A stretch of 64,000 bases of DNA from Alphaproteobacteria bacterium (GTDB lineage: Bacteria; Pseudomonadota; Alphaproteobacteria; Rhodospirillales; WMHbin7): the NCBI GenBank assembly GCA_015231795.1, contig JADGAX010000007.1, forward strand, positions 62,001 through 126,000, written 5' to 3'. Each line of letters begins with the position of its first letter. The stretch's first letter is position 1. Made by a program: the position numbers and the translations under genes. Below the pieces are notes generated by a model that made no database searches, was not told where the DNA came from, and was given only the letters and a program-made list of their open reading frames with translations. This document shows, piece after piece, positions 1-7,786 of this stretch.

Positions 1-471
1 AATATCCTGAAGCGGATCGCCAAGGGAGTCACTCAGCGTCAAATGATCGAGGCGCTGAAAAAGCCTGGTCTGGCGGGCATTAAGGTGTCGGCCACGGTGG
101 TTTTGGGGGTGGGCGGTCAAGCCTTGTGGCAGGACCATATCGATGGCACCATCGATGTCGTGAATGCGGCGCCGCCGGAATTTTTGTCTACCTTGCAATT
201 GGGCGTCGCTTCGGAAGTGACGCAAGATTTCGCCAAGGCCTATCCGGAGGGGTTTGAATTTCAAGATGATCTGGGCATGTTGGCCGAACAGGAGCGTCTG
301 ATCGCAGGGCTTGATCCGTCCCGCCCCATCATCTTCCGCTCCAATCACGCATCAAACGCCCTGGCCCTAGCGGGAAATTTGCCCAAGGACAAAGAGAAAC
401 TGTTGGCCGTGCTTTCTCAGGCTCGCGAGGGTTTGCGCCCCCTAAGGGCGCGGTTCTTAAGAGGGCTGTAG
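1..471 (+). CDS. Radical SAM family protein, C-terminal part (5' end outside window)
   Basis: The frame is open from base 1, so the start codon and the radical SAM CxxxCxxC cluster lie upstream of the window. The visible ~156 residues end in a tail (FRSNHASNALAL, then a Lys-rich helix and RPLRARFLRGL) that resembles the C-terminus of COG1032-type B12-binding/radical SAM oxidoreductases. The substrate cannot be inferred. It converges on the next gene with only 8 bp between stop codons. The family call rests on C-terminal similarity alone, so it is moderate. Confidence 0.6.
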   Translation, partial: NILKRIAKGVTQRQMIEALKKPGLAGIKVSATVVLGVGGQALWQDHIDGTIDVVNAAPPEFLSTLQLGVASEVTQDFAKAYPEGFEFQDDLGMLAEQERLIAGLDPSRPIIFRSNHASNALALAGNLPKDKEKLLAVLSQAREGLRPLRARFLRGL

Positions 472-479
472 AAGCGTTT

Positions 480-779
480 TTATACGAAGCGCGTTTCCTG
501 TCCGCAGGTGTCGCATTTGATCCTCGTGGCGCTTTGCTTCAGCGTGTATTTGCCGCAAGCCTTGCAAGGTTGTTTTTCATATCCCTTGGCATGGGCCTGA
601 GCCGACTGATTGGCCAAGAATGAGTCAAGCCGTCGCAGAGCCAGACTTTCCATGTCCTTGCGGCTGGATTTTCCTGGGCAAATGATCGAAATCTCGGTCA
701 GGGTCTGGGTGTCCGTGGCGGTCACCTTGACCATGTTGCCCATGCGTGTGAACTCGAACAGCACTTCCCGCATGGCCAT
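480..779 (-). CDS. DUF6898-like small protein with C-terminal zinc ribbon
   Basis: A ~99-residue protein. The N-terminal two thirds (MAMREVLFEFTRMGNMVKV, then a Leu-rich helix with LALRRLDSFL) resembles the small alphaproteobacterial DUF6898 family, whose function is unknown. The C-terminal ~28 residues carry two CxxC pairs (CKACG and CDTCG), a probable zinc ribbon similar in spacing to the extreme C-terminus of B12-dependent ribonucleotide reductases. The start at 779 was chosen because it is the first ATG after the upstream acyl-CoA dehydrogenase stop; a second ATG lies at 773. It is probably co-transcribed with that dehydrogenase. Confidence 0.65.
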   Translation of the reverse strand: MAMREVLFEFTRMGNMVKVTATDTQTLTEISIICPGKSSRKDMESLALRRLDSFLANQSAQAHAKGYEKQPCKACGKYTLKQSATRIKCDTCGQETRFV

Positions 780-793
780 GTTTGCGCCCACGG

Positions 794-2578
794 CTAGAAC
801 TCTTCTTCGTCCAGTCCCATCACGGCATCCTTGCCCGCCATCGCTGCCGTCTTCAAGGCGTGAGCTTGCGTCAGATATTGTTCGGCAAAGAAGCGCGCCG
901 TCATCGCCTTGGCTTTGATAAATGAGGGGCTGCCGTCTTTGCCCGCCTCGGCAGCCAGAACGCCGCGGGCCAACAGCCAGCCGCCCGCCACGATGCCCCA
1001 CAGATTGAGATAGGCAAACGACCCGGCTGCCGTAGCGACGGGATCGCTGGCATAGGTTTCCGCCACCCAGTCAGTGGCCGCCGACAAGGCTTCAAGGGCC
1101 ATGGCCAGATGCCCGCGCAACAGATGGCATGTTTCGCTTTTGCTGGCCTCCAGTTCGGCTTCCGTGGCCCACATGCGCGTGATCATGGCCCTGGCCGCCG
1201 CCCCCTTATCGCGTCCCACCTTGCGACCCACAAGGTCGTTGGCCTGGATGCCGTTGGTGCCTTCGTAGATGGCGGTGATTCTGGCGTCGCGCAGATATTG
1301 CGCCGCTCCCGCTTCTTCGATGAATCCCATGCCGCCATGCACCTGCACGCCCTGATTGGCGACGTAAATGCCGGTTTCCGAGCACCAGCCCTTGACCACC
1401 GGAATCATCAGATCGACCACGCGCTGCCATTCCTGGCGCTCGACCTCGTTATTGAGGTGGTGGGCGCGGTCGATGGCCCCTGCGGCATAATAGGCCAGCG
1501 CCCTGGCGGCTTCAGTGCGGCTGCGCATATCCATCAGCATGCGCCGCACATCGGCATGCGCGATGATGGTGGCCCCCGGTTTGGCGTTCGCGCCCAGCGG
1601 CCTGCTTTGCACGCGCAGGCGGGCATAGTCGACGGCGTGCTGATAGGCCCGCTCAGCGATGGCGACACCTTCCAGGCCAACGGCAAGACGGGCGTTGTTC
1701 ATCATGGTGAACATGTATTCCAGGCCGCGATTTTCCTCGCCGACCAGGAAACCCACAGCGCCATCGTGATCGCCGAAGGACATGACGCAGGTGGGGCTGG
1801 CATGAATGCCCAGCTTATGTTCCAGCGAGACGCATCTGGCGTCGTTGCGCACACCCGGCGTCCCATCGTTCTTGGGCAGGAATTTGGGAACGATGAAAAG
1901 CGAGATGCCCTTGACCCCCAAAGGGGCGTCGGGCAGGCGGGCCAGCACGAAATGGACGATGTTCTCGGCCATTTCATGATCGCCATAGGTAATGAAGATC
2001 TTCTGCCCAAAGATGCGGTAGCTGCCATCGCCACTTTTTACCGCCTTGGCGCGCACCTGCGACAGGTCGGACCCGGCCTGCGGCTCGGTCAAATTCATGG
2101 TGCCGGTCCATTGGCCCGAGATCAAGTTGGGCAGATAGATGTCCTTCTGCTCCTTCGATCCGTGGGCGGCCAGCAGTTCGACCGTTCCCTTGGTCAGCAT
2201 GGGGCACAGGCCGAAGGCCATGTTTGCCGAATCGGTCACTTCCTGCACGGCAATGGCGACCAGCCACGGCAAGCCCTGTCCGCCATAATCCGGATCGAAG
2301 GGCAAGGTGCACCAGCCGCCGTCGCGATACTGGTCCCAGGCCTCTTTCCAGCCGGTAGGCGTGCGCACAATGCCATTCTCCAGGTGCGATCCTTCCCGGT
2401 CTCCCACCTTGTTCAGGGGATCGAGAACGCCGCTGGCCAACCGTCCGGCCTCGGTCAGCACCGCGCTGACTAGATCGGGGGTGGCTTCGGCGAAGGCGGG
2501 CAGGGCGGCGATTTCGGGCAATCCGGCCAGTTCGTTCATGACGAACAGCATTTCATCGACGGGAGCGCGGTAGGCCAT
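794..2578 (-). CDS. Acyl-CoA dehydrogenase, long DmdC-like type
   Basis: A 594-residue FAD enzyme that would introduce a 2,3-double bond into an acyl-CoA and pass electrons to ETF. It is longer than the classic ~380-residue family and has the N- and C-terminal extensions of FadE12/DmdC-type dehydrogenases. Visible landmarks are the FAD/substrate segment MNLTEPQAGSDL, the GQKIFITYGDHE segment, and the C-terminal QVHGGMGFIEE and YEGTNGIQ motifs typical of the family. The start MAYRAPVDEMLF is the usual N-terminus of this subgroup. The substrate may be a branched, aromatic or methylmercaptopropionyl thioester; sequence alone does not say. Confidence 0.9.
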   Translation of the reverse strand: MAYRAPVDEMLFVMNELAGLPEIAALPAFAEATPDLVSAVLTEAGRLASGVLDPLNKVGDREGSHLENGIVRTPTGWKEAWDQYRDGGWCTLPFDPDYGGQGLPWLVAIAVQEVTDSANMAFGLCPMLTKGTVELLAAHGSKEQKDIYLPNLISGQWTGTMNLTEPQAGSDLSQVRAKAVKSGDGSYRIFGQKIFITYGDHEMAENIVHFVLARLPDAPLGVKGISLFIVPKFLPKNDGTPGVRNDARCVSLEHKLGIHASPTCVMSFGDHDGAVGFLVGEENRGLEYMFTMMNNARLAVGLEGVAIAERAYQHAVDYARLRVQSRPLGANAKPGATIIAHADVRRMLMDMRSRTEAARALAYYAAGAIDRAHHLNNEVERQEWQRVVDLMIPVVKGWCSETGIYVANQGVQVHGGMGFIEEAGAAQYLRDARITAIYEGTNGIQANDLVGRKVGRDKGAAARAMITRMWATEAELEASKSETCHLLRGHLAMALEALSAATDWVAETYASDPVATAAGSFAYLNLWGIVAGGWLLARGVLAAEAGKDGSPSFIKAKAMTARFFAEQYLTQAHALKTAAMAGKDAVMGLDEEEF

Positions 2579-2640
2579 GATTTCTTATTCCTTATTTCCT
2601 GGTACGTTTGTCAAAACTGTATCAGGTGGTTTTCGCCCCT

Positions 2641-3240
2641 TCAATCGCGGACATAGCGGATTTCAGAACCGTCTCGGGCGGTGAAGCGCGCTTCGCTCAG
2701 CACGCCTTTGGCATCATACCATAGGGTTCGATTCAACTTGCCGGTCAGTGTGAAATATCCGTCTTGCTGGCTGGCGACGATCTCAAGCTGTTTGCCGTCC
2801 ACGGTATCGACCAGCCTGTCCGCCTTGGTCGTTTGGGGATTCCACAGGCTGGCGGGCATATTCGCCTTTTCAAGGCGGTCGGCCTTTCCATTCAGAGTGA
2901 CCAGCAAATCTTGCCCTTCCGCCTTGATCGCCAATTCAAGTTTCTTGCCGTCGTCGTTGGTGTTGGACGTCAGAGCCGTCAGACGGCCATGGCTCCAGCT
3001 TTCAACGGCGTCATGCTCGAAACGATAAAAGGGAATGCCTAGCAGAACGTACAGAATCCGCGTTTGCACGCGCACGATCTGCGCATCTCCGCTGGTCTCG
3101 AACCTGTAGAGGATGCGTCCGATAGACGTGCCATTGCGCATGACCGTGAAAGCCAGTTGGCCGCTATCCGGCGTTCCCGGCATGGTGGCCTGGGCGGGTA
3201 GGGCGCAGAACAAGATAAAAGCAAACAGAAGATTCCTCAT
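2641..3240 (-). CDS. DUF6134 family secreted protein
   Basis: A 199-residue protein with an N-terminal signal peptide (MRNLLFAFILFCALPAQA, cleavage probably after AQA). The mature part is rich in beta-strand-like alternation and matches the DUF6134 pattern (GQLAFTVMRNGTSIG near the N-terminus, LWYDAKGVL near the C-terminus). It is probably periplasmic, perhaps a lipocalin-like or beta-sheet carrier; no catalytic motif is visible. Its start overlaps the stop of the upstream flavoenzyme by 4 nt, so the two are likely translationally coupled. Confidence 0.75.
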   Translation of the reverse strand: MRNLLFAFILFCALPAQATMPGTPDSGQLAFTVMRNGTSIGRILYRFETSGDAQIVRVQTRILYVLLGIPFYRFEHDAVESWSHGRLTALTSNTNDDGKKLELAIKAEGQDLLVTLNGKADRLEKANMPASLWNPQTTKADRLVDTVDGKQLEIVASQQDGYFTLTGKLNRTLWYDAKGVLSEARFTARDGSEIRYVRD

Positions 3241-4667
3241 CCCACCACCTTGCCGGGATTGAGCAGATTCGATGGATCAAGGGCGGCCTTCATGCGGCGC
3301 ATCAGATTGCGCTCGACCTCGCTTTTATAGCGCGTCATGTCGGGCAGCTTCAAAAGTCCAACGCCATGTTCGGCCGAGAAGCTGCCATTCAGGGCCTGCA
3401 CGATATCGTGAACGATTGCGGCCAGTCTGTCGCGGTTGGCCAAATATGTTTGCTTGTCCATACCCTCGGGCTGGCTAAGATTGTAATGCAGATTGCCGTC
3501 GCCAACATGGCCGAAAGGGCAGGGGCGGATGCCGGGCAGGGCCGATTCGACGGCTTTGGCGGCACGCTCAAGAAATTCGGGGATGGAGGAGACGGGCACG
3601 GAAATATCATGCTTCAGGCTGCCGCCCTCGTGCTTTTGCGCTTCGGGGATGGATTCGCGCAGCTTCCAAAGTTGCTCGCGCTGGGCAAGGGTCGCCGCCA
3701 CGACGCCGTCCGACACCAGACCGGCGCCGATGGCTTCGGCCAGTTCGGTCTCCATCAACTCCTCGAACTCTGCATCGGCGCGCGAGGTTGAAATTTCGGC
3801 CAGCACATACCAGGGATGCGCCTCGCTTAATGGATCGCGTGCGCCGGGTATGTGCCTTGTCACGAAATCCAGGCTTCGTCTGGCCATCAGCTCGAAGCCC
3901 GTTACCTGTTCCCCCGTGGCTTCCTGCAGGCGGGCCAGAAGCGTCAGCGCGTTGCGGGGCGAATCCAATCCCAGAAAGGCGGTTACGATTTCCCTGGGCT
4001 TGGCGTATAGAGCCAGCGTGGCTGCGGTAATGATGCCCAGCGTTCCTTCCGATCCAAGAAAAAGCTGTTTCAGATCGTAGCCTGTATTGTCCTTGCGAAG
4101 GCTTTTCAGCCCGTCCCAGACTTGCCCGTCGGCCAGCACCACTTCCAGGCCCAGCACGAAACGCTTGGCATTGCCGTAACGCAGCACCGCCGTGCCGCCG
4201 GCATTGGTCGACAGGTTGCCGCCGATCTGGCACGACCCCTCCGACGCCATGCTCAAGGGAAAAAGCAGACCTGCCCCGTCGGCGGCCATTTGCACCTGGG
4301 CCAGCGAGCATCCCGCTTCCACGGTCAGGGCTTTGTTGTCGGTATCGACGCCGCGGATGCGATTCATTCGGCCAAGCGACAAGATGATCTGGTCTGGTCT
4401 TGAAACGGCGCCGCCAACCAATCCTGTATTGCCGCCCTGGGGAACAAGGCTGACGCCCGCTTGGGCGCAGGCTTTGACGGTGGCCGCCACTTCCTGGCTG
4501 GTCGCCGGGCGGGCCACGGCCAGGGCGCGGCTAACGTATGAGCCGCGTTCCTCGTGCAGATAGGCCGCCATCTTTGCCGGGTCGGCCAGTACATGGCCAT
4601 CCCCCAGGATTTCGCTTAGGCGGGAAATTAGGTTGGTCGAGTTCATGCCGCTATGATCGGACGCCAT
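3237..4667 (-). CDS. FAD-binding oxidoreductase, GlcD / D-2-hydroxyglutarate dehydrogenase-like
   Basis: About 476 residues with a PCMH-type FAD domain in the N-terminal half (VPQGGNTGLVGGAV; SEGSCQIGGNLSTNAGG; GSEGTLGIITAATL) and a FAD-oxidase C domain (CPFGHVGDGNLHYNL with the His pair, FSAEHGVGLLK). These are hallmarks of D-2-hydroxyacid dehydrogenases such as D-lactate, glycolate (GlcD) and D-2-hydroxyglutarate dehydrogenases. No GlcE/GlcF partner is adjacent, which favours a stand-alone hydroxyglutarate/lactate-type enzyme. Starts at 4667 or 4646 are both possible; 4667 lies 11 bases after the rsmA stop. It is probably in one transcript with rsmA. Confidence 0.85.
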   Translation of the reverse strand: MASDHSGMNSTNLISRLSEILGDGHVLADPAKMAAYLHEERGSYVSRALAVARPATSQEVAATVKACAQAGVSLVPQGGNTGLVGGAVSRPDQIILSLGRMNRIRGVDTDNKALTVEAGCSLAQVQMAADGAGLLFPLSMASEGSCQIGGNLSTNAGGTAVLRYGNAKRFVLGLEVVLADGQVWDGLKSLRKDNTGYDLKQLFLGSEGTLGIITAATLALYAKPREIVTAFLGLDSPRNALTLLARLQEATGEQVTGFELMARRSLDFVTRHIPGARDPLSEAHPWYVLAEISTSRADAEFEELMETELAEAIGAGLVSDGVVAATLAQREQLWKLRESIPEAQKHEGGSLKHDISVPVSSIPEFLERAAKAVESALPGIRPCPFGHVGDGNLHYNLSQPEGMDKQTYLANRDRLAAIVHDIVQALNGSFSAEHGVGLLKLPDMTRYKSEVERNLMRRMKAALDPSNLLNPGKVVG

Positions 4668-4677
4668 GGGGCTGCGA

Positions 4678-5496
4678 TCAAGCCTGTTCCAAGGCGCGGG
4701 CCAGGGCGGCAAAGCCCGCAAAGCCGATTTCTTCCGCCCGGGCCGTGGGGACGATGCCCGCCTTGGCCAGCAACTCTTCGGCATTGCCCAGACTTTTCAG
4801 GCTGGAACGCAACATCTTTCGCCGCTGGCCAAAGGCGCTGGCCGTCACGCGCTCGAACAGGGCGAATTTTGCCGGTTCCGTGGTTGCTTTCGGGGTCAGG
4901 CGCACGACGCTGGAAGCCACCTTGGGGGGGGGCGTGAAGGCGGCCCCAGGCAAGTCGAACAGCTTTTTGACCTCGCACTGCCACTGGGCCAGGACGGAAA
5001 GCCGTCCATAGGCAGAGCTGCGCACCGGTGCCACCAAACGGTCGGCGACTTCCTTTTGAAACATCAAGGTCAGGCTTTCAAAGTCGTGAATCCGCTTCAG
5101 CCAGCCGACCAGCAACGGCGTTCCCACATTGTAGGGCAGATTGGCGACCACGCGCCTGGGGGCGTTGCCCAGTTCAGCGGTTTCGATTTTCGTGGCGTCT
5201 CCCTCGATCACCCGCAGGCGCCCTTCGTAGGCGGCTTCGATCTCGGCCAAGGCGTCCAGGCATCGCTTGTCCTTTTCAATGGCGATAACCTGGGCTGCGC
5301 CGTTCTCAAGCAAAGCGCGGGTCAAGCCGCCGGGTCCAGGCCCCACTTCGATTGTGGTGCCTTGCGTCAAATCGCCAGCCATGCGTGCGATTTTGTTGGT
5401 GATGTTCAGATCGAACAGGAAATGCTGGCCCAGCGATTTCTGGGCCAATAGTCCATGTTTCTCCACGACCTCCTTAAGCGGCGGCAGCATGGGCAT
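4678..5496 (-). CDS. rsmA: 16S rRNA (adenine1518-N6/adenine1519-N6)-dimethyltransferase
   Basis: A 272-residue SAM-dependent methyltransferase that dimethylates two adjacent adenines near the 3' end of 16S rRNA during 30S maturation. Landmarks are [10 protein letters not shown] at the N-terminus, the SAM loop [10 protein letters not shown], the acidic IEKDKRC, and the catalytic [11 protein letters not shown] (NLPY motif). The C-terminal helical domain ([13 protein letters not shown]) is complete. The start overlaps the end of pdxA by 23 nt, part of the widely conserved lptD-surA-pdxA-rsmA order. Confidence 0.97.
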   Translation of the reverse strand: MPMLPPLKEVVEKHGLLAQKSLGQHFLFDLNITNKIARMAGDLTQGTTIEVGPGPGGLTRALLENGAAQVIAIEKDKRCLDALAEIEAAYEGRLRVIEGDATKIETAELGNAPRRVVANLPYNVGTPLLVGWLKRIHDFESLTLMFQKEVADRLVAPVRSSAYGRLSVLAQWQCEVKKLFDLPGAAFTPPPKVASSVVRLTPKATTEPAKFALFERVTASAFGQRRKMLRSSLKSLGNAEELLAKAGIVPTARAEEIGFAGFAALARALEQA

Positions 5497-6475
5497 TCGC
5501 CATCTGGGCCGCCAGTTTCAGGGCGGCCATCAAACTTTGGGGATCGGCCTTTCCCGTTCCCGCCAGCTTAAGCGCCGTTCCATGATCTGGCGAGGTGCGG
5601 ATGAAGGGAAGCCCCAGCGTTGCGTTGACGCCTTCCCAAAAGCCAAGCATCTTGACCGGAATCAACGCCTGATCGTGATACATGCACATAACAGCGTCGT
5701 AGTCTGCCCTGGCTTCGGCATGAAACAGCGTGTCTGCGGGCAGGGGGCCGAAGGCATTGATTCCTTCGCGGCGCAATGCCTCTATGGCAGGGAGAATGAT
5801 GTCGATTTCTTCGCGCCCTAAAACGCCATCCTCGCCGGCATGTGGATTGAGACCAGCCACGGCAATCCGGGGTTCTGGCAAGGAGAAATAGCGCTTCAAG
5901 GCGTTTGACAGGACGCGCCCTTGGCGCAAGATCGCGTCTTGGGTCAGGCGCGCAGGTACTTCTTTGAGAGGGATGTGGATCGTAACGGGGACGACGCGCA
6001 AACCGTTTGCCGTCAGCATCATCACGGGCTGCGCCCCGCCCGCCAGTTCGCCCAGAAACTCGGTATGGCCTGGATGCGCGAAACCCGCGGCCTTCAGGAC
6101 CGCCTTATGGATGGGATTGGTGACCAGAGCGGCGGCCTGGCCTGCCACGACCATTTCGACGGCTCTTGTTATGGATTCGACGACGGCTTTTGCGTTCTCG
6201 GCGTCCGGAATTCCTGGTCTAGCTTCAACGCGTAAGCCAAGCGGGACAACTGGCAAGGCATGGTCGAAGCAGTCCTGGGCGTCTTTTGGCGCTTGCACGA
6301 TCTGAATAGGAACCTGCCAGCCCAAGGCGTTTGCGATGGATTGCAGACGATTGGGATCATCAATGGCGAAGAATGGGGAAAGCCCCTCGCCACGGCGCAT
6401 CCAGGCTTTCATCGCGATTTCGCCGCCGATGCCGGAAGGTTCGCCCATTGACAGCGCCAAGGGCGCGCCAATCAT
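5474..6475 (-). CDS. pdxA: 4-hydroxythreonine-4-phosphate dehydrogenase
   Basis: A 333-residue enzyme of the DXP-dependent pyridoxal phosphate pathway; it oxidises 4-phosphohydroxy-L-threonine using NAD, giving the precursor condensed by PdxJ. Family signatures include the N-terminal [43 protein letters not shown] and [13 protein letters not shown], which hold the metal-binding histidines, and [14 protein letters not shown] near the C-terminus. Length is normal. It lies 3 bp after surA and overlaps rsmA. Confidence 0.97.
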   Translation of the reverse strand: MIGAPLALSMGEPSGIGGEIAMKAWMRRGEGLSPFFAIDDPNRLQSIANALGWQVPIQIVQAPKDAQDCFDHALPVVPLGLRVEARPGIPDAENAKAVVESITRAVEMVVAGQAAALVTNPIHKAVLKAAGFAHPGHTEFLGELAGGAQPVMMLTANGLRVVPVTIHIPLKEVPARLTQDAILRQGRVLSNALKRYFSLPEPRIAVAGLNPHAGEDGVLGREEIDIILPAIEALRREGINAFGPLPADTLFHAEARADYDAVMCMYHDQALIPVKMLGFWEGVNATLGLPFIRTSPDHGTALKLAGTGKADPQSLMAALKLAAQMANAHAAAA

Positions 6476-6478
6476 GGA

Positions 6479-7753
6479 TTATATCCGGACATCGACAATG
6501 GCCGTGCGCCTCAGATCGCGCAACAGGCGCCTAGCTTGAATGTCCATCCGTTCCATTTCAAGGCGCCCTACGATCTCCTCGCGGGTAGGCAGTCCTGTTT
6601 CATCCTTGCGCGAACAGACCATCAGCACGGCTACGCCGCCCCCTACCTTCTGCGGCGCTGTCACTTTCCCTGCGGGGAGATCTGCCAATGCCGATTGCAA
6701 ATTGCTTGGCAGTGCCCCTACTTTGATTTTGCCAAGTCTAGGATTGGATGGCGAGCCGATTTCCTTGGATAGTTTTGCGATGTCATCGCAACTTTCAGCG
6801 GCACTGGCAGCCGTTTGCACAAGCTCGGTCTGGGCGCGGACTTCATCAGGACGGGCATTCTGAGCAAGGGGAAGAAACAGCTGCGCTAGTTCAAGGACCG
6901 AGTTGCTTCTGTCTTGCGCCGCCCCGCTTCTGCGTTCGCGCAGATAGAAGATATGGTAACCGGTCAAGGTGCGAATGGGATTGCTGACTTGCTGCGGTTG
7001 CAGGCTTTTGACGATGGTTTCGATATCTGCTGGCAATTGGCCTTCATAGATCCATCCGATATCTCCACCAGTGGCGGCGCTTGCCGTTTGCGAGAATTGA
7101 CGAGCCAGTGACGGAAATGGGGCGCCTTGTCTTGCCTGTTGAACGATGCGCTCGGCAAGTGTGTGGATTTCACCTTCTTGAGACGGATTGTCTGTGCCCA
7201 AGAAAATCTCGGCCAAAAGATATTGCGGGCGGTTCATATTCGATTTTGCCAGTGACAACTGCGCGTCGACTTCGGCGTCCAGGATTTTGATCGCACTGGC
7301 GTATTGCATACGTAGCAGCTTGACCCATGTGATTTCCGTTTTGATTTGGGTCAGAAGGCTGTTGAAGTCTATGCCATCTCTTCTGGTGGCGATCTCAAGG
7401 CCGCCAGATGGCAGGTTGTTCTGGGCTTCAATGTTTCTGATTGTCTTCTGAATTTCAGATTCAGTGGCTGCAATGCCCTGACGAGCGGCTTCCTGAAGCT
7501 GCAGCTTTTCTTCGATCAATTTGCGAAGGACCTGGGGAACCAGACGGCGGCGCACATCGGGGCTGTTTTCCAGGCGGGAATTGATGATGGCCAGCTTCAT
7601 GCGTTCTTCAAGGTCTCGCATGGAGACGATGTCGTCGTTGACCACGGCGGCAATGCGCTCATTCTCTTGTGCACTGGCGCTTGACGCGGCCATTGCGCCT
7701 AGCAGAGGCAGCGAGACCGTCAGAAGGAACGTCAACATTCTCCAGCAAGTCAT
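6479..7753 (-). CDS. surA: Periplasmic peptidyl-prolyl isomerase / outer-membrane protein chaperone SurA
   Basis: 424 residues with a signal peptide (MTCWRMLTFLLTVSLPLL to ASSASAQ). A SurA N-domain follows (VNDDIVSMRDLEERMKLAI), then a parvulin PpiC domain around residues 180-275 (LAEIFLGTD; ARQFSQTASAATGGDIGW; GYHIFYLRERR), and a C-terminal region. SurA escorts unfolded outer-membrane proteins, including LptD, to the BAM machinery. Its position between lptD and pdxA is the conserved one. Confidence 0.93.
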   Translation of the reverse strand: MTCWRMLTFLLTVSLPLLGAMAASSASAQENERIAAVVNDDIVSMRDLEERMKLAIINSRLENSPDVRRRLVPQVLRKLIEEKLQLQEAARQGIAATESEIQKTIRNIEAQNNLPSGGLEIATRRDGIDFNSLLTQIKTEITWVKLLRMQYASAIKILDAEVDAQLSLAKSNMNRPQYLLAEIFLGTDNPSQEGEIHTLAERIVQQARQGAPFPSLARQFSQTASAATGGDIGWIYEGQLPADIETIVKSLQPQQVSNPIRTLTGYHIFYLRERRSGAAQDRSNSVLELAQLFLPLAQNARPDEVRAQTELVQTAASAAESCDDIAKLSKEIGSPSNPRLGKIKVGALPSNLQSALADLPAGKVTAPQKVGGGVAVLMVCSRKDETGLPTREEIVGRLEMERMDIQARRLLRDLRRTAIVDVRI

Positions 7754-7786
7754 GATGTCGTGCCTGTGTCCATGAGAGGGGCCGGT

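Noticed and set aside
1109-2473. Long open frame (454 codons) on the plus strand
   Set aside because: It is antisense to the acyl-CoA dehydrogenase, has no protein-family pattern (His/Gly/Gln-rich composition) and lacks a ribosome site.
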